DNA from: Erythrobacter sp. HKB08
GTDB lineage: Bacteria > Pseudomonadota > Alphaproteobacteria > Sphingomonadales > Sphingomonadaceae
Length of the DNA: 64,000 nt
NCBI RefSeq assembly: GCF_004114695.1
Contig: NZ_CP035310.1
Location: forward strand, 2,339,501 to 2,403,500
Direction of reading: 5' to 3'
The position numbers were made by a program, and so were the translations under genes. The notes beneath the pieces were generated by a model that did no database searches, was not told the DNA's origin, and saw nothing but the letters and a program-made list of their open reading frames with translations. Below, one piece after another: positions 10,036-17,582 of the stretch; positions within the stretch are counted from its first letter, which is position 1, and every line of letters begins with the position of its first letter.

Positions 10036-10281
10036 ATGCCCGAGCGTCAATCGCTCCACCCCGACAACGAACTGATCGAGGAACTGACCGAGGAAAAGAC
10101 CCCCTCGTTCCAGGGTTCCGCCGATGGCGAGGTCAATCGCCGCGTCGGCAAGCGCGCCGAACTCAACGCCGCGACGAACCCCGACAATCGCGAGCCGACC
10201 GTCGGCTCCGACAATCCTGAACAGGATGCGATGAAGGGTCCCAAGACCATGCTCGCAATCAAGCAGGGCGAAGCGAACTAG
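10036..10281 (+). CDS. Small hydrophilic hypothetical protein
   Basis: An 81-residue highly polar, acidic protein with no predicted membrane segment, rich in Glu, Asp, Asn and Pro; it looks largely disordered. The ATG at 10036 is preceded by a strong GAAAGGAG (10021-10028), which favours it over the in-frame TTG at 10030. I recognise no family; small hydrophilic proteins of this kind are often stress-related, but nothing here proves that. Shares CTAG at its stop with the convergent SDR gene. Confidence 0.65.
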   Translation: MPERQSLHPDNELIEELTEEKTPSFQGSADGEVNRRVGKRAELNAATNPDNREPTVGSDNPEQDAMKGPKTMLAIKQGEAN

Positions 10282-11087
10282 CCTTCCGCTTTCTGCAATG
10301 CGGCGATCACCGTCCGCACATCATGCGCGTCGTCGCCCTCGTGGCGCGGCGCGTATTTTTCGTAGGAAGCCATCAATTCGCCGATCCGCTCCGCAATGCG
10401 AACGGCGTTGTAGGAGTGGCTGACCACGAACCGTTCACGCGCTAGGATCTGTGGAACGACGATCTTCGCATAGTCGCCGACTTCCATGCCGAACTGCATG
10501 AAGCGTTCCGGGCCGAGCGGAGTGAACACCCAGCCGGGAATGATGAGGCCCGCGTGGACATGGTCCGGCAGGTCGCAGCGCAGCGCCTCGGTCAGTCCGA
10601 GAACCGCGTGCTTGGCAGCGATATAGGCGGGCGAGCCGTCCATCGCGCAGAAGAAGCTATTTTCGCTGCCCGTGTTGTAGATCGCGCTCGGGCCGTCCTG
10701 TTCGACCAATCGTTTCGCGAAGGCGCGGCAGCCGTTCCAGACGCCCCAGAAATTGATATCGAAATGCGCGCGAGCGTCTTCTGCGGACATCTCCCATACG
10801 GGGCCGCGCGGCCCGCCGACACCGGCATTGTTGAGGACCAGGTCGACCTGTCCGAATTGCTCGAATGCCTGATCGGCCAGTGCTTCGACTGCCTCGCTGT
10901 CCGACACATCGACACGCCGGATCGTCGCGCTTTCGCCCAGCGCCTTTGCAGCTTCGGCCAGAGCGTCTTCGTTGCGATCTGCGATCAGCAACGGGATACC
11001 GCGACCGGCAAGCTCTTTGGCGATGGCAAGGCCGATCCCGCTTGCGCCGCCGGTGACGACGGCATTGCGGGGCGACCAGTCGCTCAA
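10278..11087 (-). CDS. SDR family NAD(P)-dependent oxidoreductase
   Basis: A 269-residue classical short-chain dehydrogenase. The cofactor motif TGGASGIG lies at residues 12-19, NNAG near residue 90 and the catalytic YxxxK as YIAAK. The substrate is unknown. The start codon is TTG at 11087, which overlaps the stop of the upstream DsbA-like gene as TTGA. It is the last gene of the four-gene serine hydrolase-nudC-dsbA-SDR operon. Confidence 0.92.
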   Translation of the reverse strand: MSDWSPRNAVVTGGASGIGLAIAKELAGRGIPLLIADRNEDALAEAAKALGESATIRRVDVSDSEAVEALADQAFEQFGQVDLVLNNAGVGGPRGPVWEMSAEDARAHFDINFWGVWNGCRAFAKRLVEQDGPSAIYNTGSENSFFCAMDGSPAYIAAKHAVLGLTEALRCDLPDHVHAGLIIPGWVFTPLGPERFMQFGMEVGDYAKIVVPQILARERFVVSHSYNAVRIAERIGELMASYEKYAPRHEGDDAHDVRTVIAALQKAEG

Positions 11088-11773
11088 GCCGCCGTCCTCT
11101 CGGCCACGCGGCGCAGCACGTTGACGTAGCTTTCCGGGGGCTGCGCGCCGGGAATCATGAACTTCTCCTCGATCACCATCGCGGGCACGCCCATGATGTT
11201 GTTCTCCCGCGCGACGAACTGGTCGAGCCGCACACGCTCGGCGATCGCCTCGTCCTCGAAAGCCTCGACCGCCTGTGCAGGGTCGATCCCGATTTCCCCG
11301 GCAATGGCGAGAAGTTCATCCTGCTCCCCGATCGGGCGGCGATCGTTGAAATGCGCCTTGAACAGCGCGAGTTTCAGCTCGGTCTGCTTCTCCGCCCCGT
11401 GCTTCGCGTGGACCCAGGCGAGCAGCCGGTGCGCGTCGAAGGTGTTCCACATCATTGCCGCCGGTGCGGGTTCCTCGCCCTCGTAATCGAGCGAAACCTT
11501 CGCCGCTTTGGCCGCCATGCGCATCTGGCCCTGCACGCCCTTCGATTCCTCGATCGTGCGGCCATACTTGCGCGCGATGTGCGCGGTGCGCTCCTCACCC
11601 TCGGCGGGCATGTCGGGATTGAGTTCGAAAGCGTGCCAGCGGATGTCCGCCTCGATCTCGCCCTCGAGCTCGGCAAGGCCCTGCTGCAAATTGCCCCAGC
11701 CGACGAGGCACCAGGGACACATCACGTCGGACCAGATGTCGATCGAGAGTTTGCGCGGCATAGCGTCGGTCAT
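11084..11773 (-). CDS. FrnE-like DsbA family oxidoreductase
   Basis: A 229-residue DsbA-fold protein of the FrnE/2-hydroxychromene-2-carboxylate isomerase-like group. The CPWC redox motif is at Cys19/Cys22 and there is no signal peptide, so it acts in the cytoplasm, probably as a thiol-disulfide oxidoreductase. The open frame runs further upstream, but the ATG at 11773 overlaps the nudC stop as ATGA and gives the usual N-terminus. Confidence 0.9.
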   Translation of the reverse strand: MTDAMPRKLSIDIWSDVMCPWCLVGWGNLQQGLAELEGEIEADIRWHAFELNPDMPAEGEERTAHIARKYGRTIEESKGVQGQMRMAAKAAKVSLDYEGEEPAPAAMMWNTFDAHRLLAWVHAKHGAEKQTELKLALFKAHFNDRRPIGEQDELLAIAGEIGIDPAQAVEAFEDEAIAERVRLDQFVARENNIMGVPAMVIEEKFMIPGAQPPESYVNVLRRVAERTAA

Positions 11774-12648
11774 TGTTCCAGCCACCAGTTTAGCAAATGG
11801 TTTGCGATTGCCTGCTTCGGCGGCGTGTTCATCGGAGCGTCGGGCGCGCCTTCCATCGAGGCCCGCACCTCGTCGCGGGTGAACCAGCGCGCGTCGGCCA
11901 GCTCGGTTTCGTCGAGCGTGATTTCCGGGGCAATGGCATAGGCATGGCAGCCGAGCATCAATTGCGAGGGGAACGGCCACGGCTGGCTCGCGATGTAACG
12001 CGCATCGCGCACGGTTATCCCGACTTCCTCCAGCACTTCGCGCGCCACGCCCTCCTCGATGCTCTCGCCCGGTTCGACGAAACCGGCCAGCGCGGAATAG
12101 GCGCGTTCGGGCCAGCCCTTGCCCCGTCCGAGGAGCAGCTTGCCGTCATGCTCCACCAGCATGATCGTAACCGGGTCGGTGCGCGGGAAATGCTGCGTGC
12201 CACAGGCAGTGCAATTGCGCTGCCAGCCGCCCTTGGCGATCTGCGTCCCGCTGCCGCACTGGGCGCAGAACCGGTGCCGCGCGTGCCAGTCGGTAATGCT
12301 GCGCGCTTCGCCATAGATCGCGAGATCGTCGGGCGCGAGTGCCTGCATCAGGCCCCACAGCCGCGGGTTCGCCATGCGCGGGCTGGCATCGCCCTGCGGC
12401 GGAACGGCGGCAAAGCAGGGCTTGCCGTCATCCAGGCCTAGGAACACCAGCTCGGCATCTTCCGGCGCATCGGCCAGCGTGCCCCAGACCAGGCCGTTGG
12501 TGTCGTCGAGTTCGGGCATCAGTCCCTCGAGCTTGAGGAACTTCGCCCGCCAGTTCATCATCCCGGCAAGCGCATCGGGATCGGCACGCAGGTTGTCCGC
12601 GCGGTCGAGCCGCGATCCGGTGAAAGCGAGCGGAGCTTTCCCCGCCAT
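11770..12648 (-). CDS. nudC: NAD(+) diphosphatase NudC
   Basis: A 292-residue Nudix hydrolase that cleaves NADH/NAD+ and, in characterised homologues, removes NAD caps from RNA. The four zinc cysteines lie in CAQC and CTAC pairs in mid-protein. The Nudix box (GFVEPGES, then REVLEEVG) follows, and the NudC signature SQPWPFPSQ is present. The start ATG at 12648 is 2 nt from the stop of the upstream serine hydrolase gene, so translation is likely coupled. Confidence 0.95.
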   Translation of the reverse strand: MAGKAPLAFTGSRLDRADNLRADPDALAGMMNWRAKFLKLEGLMPELDDTNGLVWGTLADAPEDAELVFLGLDDGKPCFAAVPPQGDASPRMANPRLWGLMQALAPDDLAIYGEARSITDWHARHRFCAQCGSGTQIAKGGWQRNCTACGTQHFPRTDPVTIMLVEHDGKLLLGRGKGWPERAYSALAGFVEPGESIEEGVAREVLEEVGITVRDARYIASQPWPFPSQLMLGCHAYAIAPEITLDETELADARWFTRDEVRASMEGAPDAPMNTPPKQAIANHLLNWWLEQ

Positions 12649-12650
12649 GC

Positions 12651-13955
12651 TCAACCCTCGGCCCTGAGGGCGAGATCCTTCATCACGATATCGGGGAAGC
12701 CCCGCTGGATGGGATAGGCATCGGACGGCATGTATTGCGTGTAATTGGCTGCGCGCAGCCCGCTCGCCATGTCGATGAAACCGGCGGTGCCTGCCGCGCC
12801 GCCCCAGCCGAATGCAGTGCCCTGCACGCGGCCGCCCGCGCCGAACAGCTGGCCCTCGACCCATGTGCCCTTGAGATCGGCACCTTCGGGCAGCAGGTTG
12901 GAGGTCGCCATTTTCACGGCCGCTTCACCCATGACGCGGTTGCCGTCGATCATCCCCTTGCCAACCAGCATGCGCAGGAAGCGGTCGTAGTCGTTCGGGC
13001 TGGAGACGAGACCCGCCCCGCCGAAGGGGAAGCCCGGCTCGTCGAGGTAGATCGAGCTTGCCGCCGGATCGATCGGGAACAGCGTGCCGTTGACCACGCC
13101 GTAGTTGGTCGTGAAGCGCGAAACTTCGCTTTCCGGCACGCGGAACCAGGTGCTCTCCATCCCGCAGGGCTTGAACAGGCGCTCGTGCAGGAACTTGTCG
13201 AACGGCATGCCCGAGGCGACCTCGATCACGCGGCCAAGCACGTCGAGACCGACCGAGTAGCTCCATTTAGTGCCCGGCTGGTAGACCAGCGGCATGGAAG
13301 CGATGCCGTCGGCGAACTTCTCGAGGCTGTCGGTCGGCGTGCCGCGGCCCATGCCGGGGATCGGGATGCGGCTGACCTGTCCGGGGATCAGGCCCTTTTC
13401 CTCGTAAGCCTTCTGGATCGGGCCACGCTGGATAATGCCGTAGCCGAGGCCCGCCGTGTGCGTCATCAGCATGCGCGCGGTGATTTGCGTCTTCGCCGGC
13501 TCGAGGTTTTCCGGACCGATGCTGCCGTCGTATTCCTTCTGGACCATCATCTCGCCGAAAGCCGGGATGAAGTCGGCGATCGGCTGGTCGAGGCCGAGCT
13601 TGCCGTCTTCGACCAGCATCATGGCGGCCACGCCGGTGATGGGCTTGGTCTGCGAATAGATGCGATAGAGGCTATCGCCATCCGCAGCAGTCGCCCCGCC
13701 CTTGGCCAGCGTGCCACGCGCGATCACGTCGGCATTGTTCTGCCCGAAGCCCATGATCGCGACCATGTTGGCGACCTTGCCGCTCGAAACATATTCCTCG
13801 ACCGTCGACATCACATTCGGCCAGTGGCCCGCATGGGCAAATGCCGCACGGCCGAACGGGAGCGAGGAAAGCGCCGCGCCTGCGCCCAGCATCGCGGTCC
13901 CGCGCAGGAGAGTGCGCCGCGAAAGCACGGGGTCGGTGAAGCTGCGATAAGCCAT
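12651..13955 (-). CDS. Tat-exported serine hydrolase, beta-lactamase (class C) family
   Basis: A 434-residue penicillin-binding/esterase-type serine hydrolase. A twin-arginine signal (SRRTLLRG) with an Ala-rich hydrophobic stretch occupies about residues 1-40. The nucleophile motif SxxK appears as SQTK and the YxN-type motif as YSV; a GTAG-like HxG substitute (GAAGTAG) lies near the C-terminus. The substrate may be an ester or a peptide; beta-lactamase activity should not be assumed. The ATG at 13955 is chosen to place the Tat motif near the N-terminus. First gene of the operon with nudC. Confidence 0.88.
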   Translation of the reverse strand: MAYRSFTDPVLSRRTLLRGTAMLGAGAALSSLPFGRAAFAHAGHWPNVMSTVEEYVSSGKVANMVAIMGFGQNNADVIARGTLAKGGATAADGDSLYRIYSQTKPITGVAAMMLVEDGKLGLDQPIADFIPAFGEMMVQKEYDGSIGPENLEPAKTQITARMLMTHTAGLGYGIIQRGPIQKAYEEKGLIPGQVSRIPIPGMGRGTPTDSLEKFADGIASMPLVYQPGTKWSYSVGLDVLGRVIEVASGMPFDKFLHERLFKPCGMESTWFRVPESEVSRFTTNYGVVNGTLFPIDPAASSIYLDEPGFPFGGAGLVSSPNDYDRFLRMLVGKGMIDGNRVMGEAAVKMATSNLLPEGADLKGTWVEGQLFGAGGRVQGTAFGWGGAAGTAGFIDMASGLRAANYTQYMPSDAYPIQRGFPDIVMKDLALRAEG

Positions 13956-14060
13956 GTCAGGTCCTCTTTCGAAATCTTGTTTGCGCATCGTGTGCTTCAT
14001 GAGCCGGAGCGGGTCAATCACCTGCTTGAATGCTCGTTGTGTATTACCCATATAAGACAC

Positions 14061-14282
14061 ATGCTGAACATTCTTTCCTTCCTGATCGGCCTCGTCGCCC
14101 TGATCCTCGCCATCCCATCCGCCATCCCGCTGCTCGGCTGGGGCAACTGGATCGTCCTGCCCATCGCCGTGCTCGGCGCTGGCATCGGGGCGCTCTCGTC
14201 CAGCAACGGCGGGCGCAACTTCTGCTTCTTCGTATTCATCGTGGCGGTGATCCGTCTGTGGATCGGCGGCGGGCTGCTTTAA
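14061..14282 (+). CDS. Small inner-membrane protein
   Basis: A 73-residue hydrophobic protein with three predicted membrane segments (about residues 3-18, 28-45 and 52-70) joined by short loops. No family recognised. A TATAAG hexamer at 14051-14056 lies only 4 nt before the ATG and no purine-rich ribosome-binding site is visible, so the transcript could be nearly leaderless. Its TAA stop overlaps the mutY stop in a shared TTAA. Confidence 0.65.
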   Translation: MLNILSFLIGLVALILAIPSAIPLLGWGNWIVLPIAVLGAGIGALSSSNGGRNFCFFVFIVAVIRLWIGGGLL

Positions 14283-15310
14283 CCGGCAGCGAGGACGAGC
14301 CGGGCTGCCTTGGCAAACAGGGTCGGTAGCCCGGCCTCCTCGATTCTTTCGAGCGGCCACCATTCGCCTTCGACAGCCGGGTCGGCGCCTTCGGTTCTGA
14401 GGACCGAGAGCTCCAGGTCGAAATGGGTGAAGGAGTGGCGCACCAGCCCCGCATTCTCCCAGTCCCCCTCGACCGGACGCGATGCCGAGCCATCTCCCTT
14501 CGCGCTCCAGCCATCGTCGGGTAGCGACCGCATCCCGCCGAGCATCCCGGTTCCGGGCCTTTTGACCAGCCACACGGCGTTATCCCGCTCGATCCAGTAG
14601 GCTTCGCCCCTGCGTAGCGGCTTCGCCTTCTTCGGCGGTTTGACCGGATAGCGCGCGGAATCGCCCTCTGCCCGCGCATCGCAATCGTTCGCGAGCGGGC
14701 ACAGCAGGCACTTCGGGTCCCGAGCTGTGCAGATCGAGGAACCGAGGTCCATCATCGCCTGTGCGAAATCGCCTGCGCGTTCGTGCGGCGTGATGAGTTC
14801 CGCTTTCTCGCGGATCGCCTTGCGCGCCTTGGGTAGCGGCTCGGAAATGGCGAACAATCGCGCGACCACCCGCTCGACATTGGCATCGACCACCACGGCC
14901 CGTTCACCGAAAGCGATCGCGGCGATCGCGGCGGCAGTATAGGCGCCGAGGCCCGGTAGCTCGCGCAGCTCTGCCTCGGTGCGCGGGAAGCTGCCACGCT
15001 CCGCCAGCACTTTTGCAGCCTTCACCAGGTTGCGCGCCCGCGAGTAATATCCGAGGCCGGCCCAGGCAGCCATCACCTCCTCCTCCGGCGCGGCGGCGAG
15101 TGCGTGCACGTCCACCCAGGTCGAAGTGAACTTCGCGAAATAGGGCTTCACCGCCGCGACCGTGGTCTGCTGGAGCATTACTTCCGACAGCCACACGTGA
15201 TAGGGATCGGGCGCCGGATCGCCGGGCTGCGCACGCCAGGGCAGGTCGCGCGCATGGCGGTCGTACCAGTCGAGGAGATCGCGGGAGATGTCGGCAGCGC
15301 TGGCAGTCAC
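14279..15310 (-). CDS. mutY: A/G-specific adenine glycosylase MutY
   Basis: A 343-residue base-excision enzyme that removes adenine opposite 8-oxoguanine. The helix-hairpin-helix LPGLGAYTAAA is followed by the catalytic-Asp segment VVDANVERV. The [4Fe-4S] cysteines follow the C-x6-C-x2-C-x5-C spacing (CTARDPKCLLCPLANDC). A C-terminal Nudix-like domain recognises 8-oxoG. The frame stays open to 15466, but that extension is the complement of the dciA repeat; the GTG at 15310 gives a normal N-terminus. It lies 14 bp from the divergent dciA start. Confidence 0.94.
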   Translation of the reverse strand: MTASAADISRDLLDWYDRHARDLPWRAQPGDPAPDPYHVWLSEVMLQQTTVAAVKPYFAKFTSTWVDVHALAAAPEEEVMAAWAGLGYYSRARNLVKAAKVLAERGSFPRTEAELRELPGLGAYTAAAIAAIAFGERAVVVDANVERVVARLFAISEPLPKARKAIREKAELITPHERAGDFAQAMMDLGSSICTARDPKCLLCPLANDCDARAEGDSARYPVKPPKKAKPLRRGEAYWIERDNAVWLVKRPGTGMLGGMRSLPDDGWSAKGDGSASRPVEGDWENAGLVRHSFTHFDLELSVLRTEGADPAVEGEWWPLERIEEAGLPTLFAKAARLVLAAG

Positions 15311-15324
15311 GCCGCGCCTATGGC

Positions 15325-16008
15325 ATGGGCTTTGGCGCAATGGAACGGGACGCAGACCAGAAGAAGGGCTCCAAGGCCTCAAGTAGCGAAGCGGTAGGCC
15401 GCGAGAAACAACGCAAGGCCTCAAGCAGCGAAGCGGTAGGCCGCGAGAAACAAAGCAACGCCTCAAGTAGCGAAGCGGTAGGCCGCGAAAAACAACGCAA
15501 GGCCTCCTCGAAGGTCAGGCCCTATGAGCGGCCGCGCGGCGGGGCTGCGAAGCCGATTTCGGAACTCATGCCGCAGATCGGGCGAACCGCCTTCCGTCGC
15601 TTCGGTTTCGTCCAGTCGAGCGTGGTCACCCGCTGGCCCGAAATCGTCGGCGAGACCCACGCGATGGTCTGCTCGCCCGAAGCCATCCGCTTCCCGCCCG
15701 GCGAGAAGTCGGAAGGCATCCTCCAGCTTGTCGTGACCCCGGCCCATGCGCCGCTCATCCAGCACATCATCCCGGAGATTATCGAGCGGGTGAACCGCTT
15801 CTTCGGCTACAACGCCGTCTCGCGGGTCAAGATACGGCAAGGCGCGGTTAAGAAGCCAAGTGCTGAAAAGCCCAAGGCGCCTCCCTCGCTCATGCCGATA
15901 CCGATGGAATTGGGGGACAGCTTGCGCGATATAGGCGACCCGGAACTGCGCACCGTGCTCGAATCGCTCGCGCGCAGCCTTGGTGGGAAAGAAGACGAGA
16001 AGGAATGA
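15325..16008 (+). CDS. dciA: DciA/DUF721 family protein with N-terminal repeats
   Basis: A 227-residue protein. The DUF721 (DciA-like) domain spans about residues 75-170, with the conserved FGFVQSSVVTRWPEIVGE segment and a hydrophobic VVTPAHAPLIQHI strand. DciA is the ancestral DnaB helicase-loading partner in many bacteria. Before this domain the protein carries about three and a third copies of a 14-residue repeat (ASSSEAVGREKQRK) encoded by a 42-bp DNA repeat, which is unusual. No start codon exists between the repeat and the domain, so the repeat is translated. ATG codons at 15325 and 15340 are both possible. The stop overlaps the next gene as ATGA. Confidence 0.87.
   Translation: MGFGAMERDADQKKGSKASSSEAVGREKQRKASSSEAVGREKQSNASSSEAVGREKQRKASSKVRPYERPRGGAAKPISELMPQIGRTAFRRFGFVQSSVVTRWPEIVGETHAMVCSPEAIRFPPGEKSEGILQLVVTPAHAPLIQHIIPEIIERVNRFFGYNAVSRVKIRQGAVKKPSAEKPKAPPSLMPIPMELGDSLRDIGDPELRTVLESLARSLGGKEDEKE
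15376..15515. repeat. 42-bp tandem repeat, ~3.3 copies
   Basis: Copies begin at 15376, 15418 and 15460, with a partial fourth from 15502. They differ at only a few positions (for example AAGTAGC against AAGCAGC, and CGAGAAACAACG against CGAGAAACAAAG). The period of 42 is a multiple of three, so the dciA frame is kept on the plus strand. The repeat also lies where the mutY promoter would be expected. There are no unique spacers, so it is not a CRISPR array. Confidence 0.93.
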
Positions 16009-16694
16009 CTCGGTCGATGAAACGCCTGCGTACGCTGAAGATTGCCACCATGATGGCGGCGGCGACTTTCGGAATCGCCTCCAGCTCGCCGTGGCACGCG
16101 ACGATTTCGCAAAGCGACCGCGCGACCACGGTCGGCAACCCGGAAGCCGAGGTCCGGCTGACGAGCTTCGTCAGCTACACTTGCCCGCATTGCGCGACCT
16201 TCACCATCCAGGGCGAACCGGCACTGCAGCTCGCCTATATCGGCTCCGGCAAGCTGAAGATGGAAGTGCGCCCGGTGATCCGCAACCCGATCGACCTCGT
16301 GGCGACCATGCTCGTCCAGTGCGGCGATACGGACAAGTTCGTGCGCAACCACACCATGTTCATGACCACGCAGCGCAGCTGGCTGCCGATCGCCCAGCGC
16401 GCGACGCAGGTGCAGGTCGCCCGTTGGATGGTCGCCGACAAATCCGCCGCACGGCGCGCCATCGCCAACGACTTCGGATTCTACGGCCTGATGGAATCGC
16501 GCGGCTACACTCGCCCGACGATCGATCGCTGCCTTGCCGACCAGGCGCTCGCCGACCGGCTGGAGGCGAATTCGCAGGCCGATTTCGAGCAATTCGGCGT
16601 CCGCAGCACGCCCAGCTTCGCTATCGACGGCGAACGGCTAGACGGCGTGCACGGCTGGCCCGAGCTCGAAACAGCCTTGAAAACGCGTTTCTAG
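16005..16694 (+). CDS. DsbA family thiol-disulfide protein (CPHC)
   Basis: A 229-residue thioredoxin-fold protein with an N-terminal export signal (about residues 1-33) and a CPHC redox motif in SYTCPHCAT. The cis-proline loop is STPSF. A further cysteine pair lies outside the active site (VQCGDT and DRCLAD), as in alphaproteobacterial periplasmic DsbA-like oxidoreductases. The ATG overlaps the dciA stop (ATGA). It is followed by a second, similar gene and smc. Confidence 0.88.
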   Translation: MTRSMKRLRTLKIATMMAAATFGIASSSPWHATISQSDRATTVGNPEAEVRLTSFVSYTCPHCATFTIQGEPALQLAYIGSGKLKMEVRPVIRNPIDLVATMLVQCGDTDKFVRNHTMFMTTQRSWLPIAQRATQVQVARWMVADKSAARRAIANDFGFYGLMESRGYTRPTIDRCLADQALADRLEANSQADFEQFGVRSTPSFAIDGERLDGVHGWPELETALKTRF

Positions 16695-16707
16695 GCCACA
16701 AGCCTAG
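16691..16707 (+). other. Stem-loop over the stop of the first DsbA-like gene
   Basis: CTAGGC and GCCTAG flank a 5-nt CACAA loop. The left arm includes the TAG stop codon. There is no following T-run, so it may attenuate transcription or stabilise the message, not necessarily terminate it. Confidence 0.35.
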
Positions 16708-16805
16708 GGAGAAGCTGTGGAAAGCCTCCCAAATGGCTCCGCCTCTCCTTCACCACCCCCGGATCATCCGATAGCTTCGAACAATTGACCCAAGGATCAG
16801 GATTC

Positions 16806-17552
16806 ATGACGACACTGCGCCGCATTGCCTTCACCGCCCTCGCCGCTCCCCTCGCCCTCGCGCTCGCCGCATGTGGCTCGAACGGGGAAGACGAAGTTGC
16901 CGAAGGCGATCCGATCGATCCGATCGCCGCGCCCGAAGGCACGCAGTGGACCGACACGGTCACGATCACCGAATACGACGGCTACATGCTCGGTAACCCC
17001 GATGCGCCGATCAAGGTCGTCGAATATGCCTCGCTCACCTGCCCGGCCTGTGCGGCCTTCGCCGCGAACGGCGCGGAACAGCTGAAGAGCGAATATGTCA
17101 ATTCGGGCCGCGTCAGCTTCGAACTGCGCAACCAGATCCACGGCCCGCACGACCTCGCGCTGGCGACGCTGGCACGCTGCGGCACGAAGGAAGCCTTCCA
17201 CCCGCTGGCCGACCAGGTGTGGACGAACCTCGAAAGCGTGCTGACCCCGATTATCGAGAACAGCGGCGCGGTCGAACAGGCGCTGACGCTGCCGCCCGAA
17301 CAGCGGCTGGTGCAGGTCGCGCAGATCGGCAACTACTTCGATTTCTTCGCCGCTCGCGGGCTCAGCGCCGACCAGGCGCGCCAGTGCCTTGCCGACGAGG
17401 CCGCCTACACCAAGATCGCAGAGAACTCCGCGAACCAGTCGCGTGAGTTCGGGGTCGAAGGGACGCCGACCTTCTTCATCAACGGCAGGAAGGTCGATGC
17501 GAATAGCTGGACCTCGATCGAGCCGCTGATCCAGGCCGCTGGCGCCCGGTAA
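16806..17552 (+). CDS. DsbA family lipoprotein-like thiol oxidoreductase (CPAC)
   Basis: A 248-residue thioredoxin-fold protein, paralogous to the preceding gene. The signal peptide ends in a lipobox-like LALAAC at about residue 22, so it may be lipid-anchored. The redox motif is CPAC in SLTCPACAA and the cis-proline loop is GTPTFF. Residues ELRNQIHGPHDL match the helical insertion seen in this family. The start is the ATG at 16806, since upstream codons lack the signal. It lies 30 nt before smc, so it may share a transcript with that gene. Confidence 0.88.
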   Translation: MTTLRRIAFTALAAPLALALAACGSNGEDEVAEGDPIDPIAAPEGTQWTDTVTITEYDGYMLGNPDAPIKVVEYASLTCPACAAFAANGAEQLKSEYVNSGRVSFELRNQIHGPHDLALATLARCGTKEAFHPLADQVWTNLESVLTPIIENSGAVEQALTLPPEQRLVQVAQIGNYFDFFAARGLSADQARQCLADEAAYTKIAENSANQSREFGVEGTPTFFINGRKVDANSWTSIEPLIQAAGAR

Positions 17553-17582
17553 GCCGGGCGCGGAGGGGGAACGGGACCGGCG

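Noticed and set aside
15311-15466. N-terminal extension of MutY through the 42-bp repeat
   Set aside because: It has no homology to MutY and is only the reverse reading of the dciA repeat; the GTG at 15310 gives a normal N-terminus.
15376-15515. CRISPR-like array
   Set aside because: Direct repeats have no unique spacers between them and keep the coding frame.
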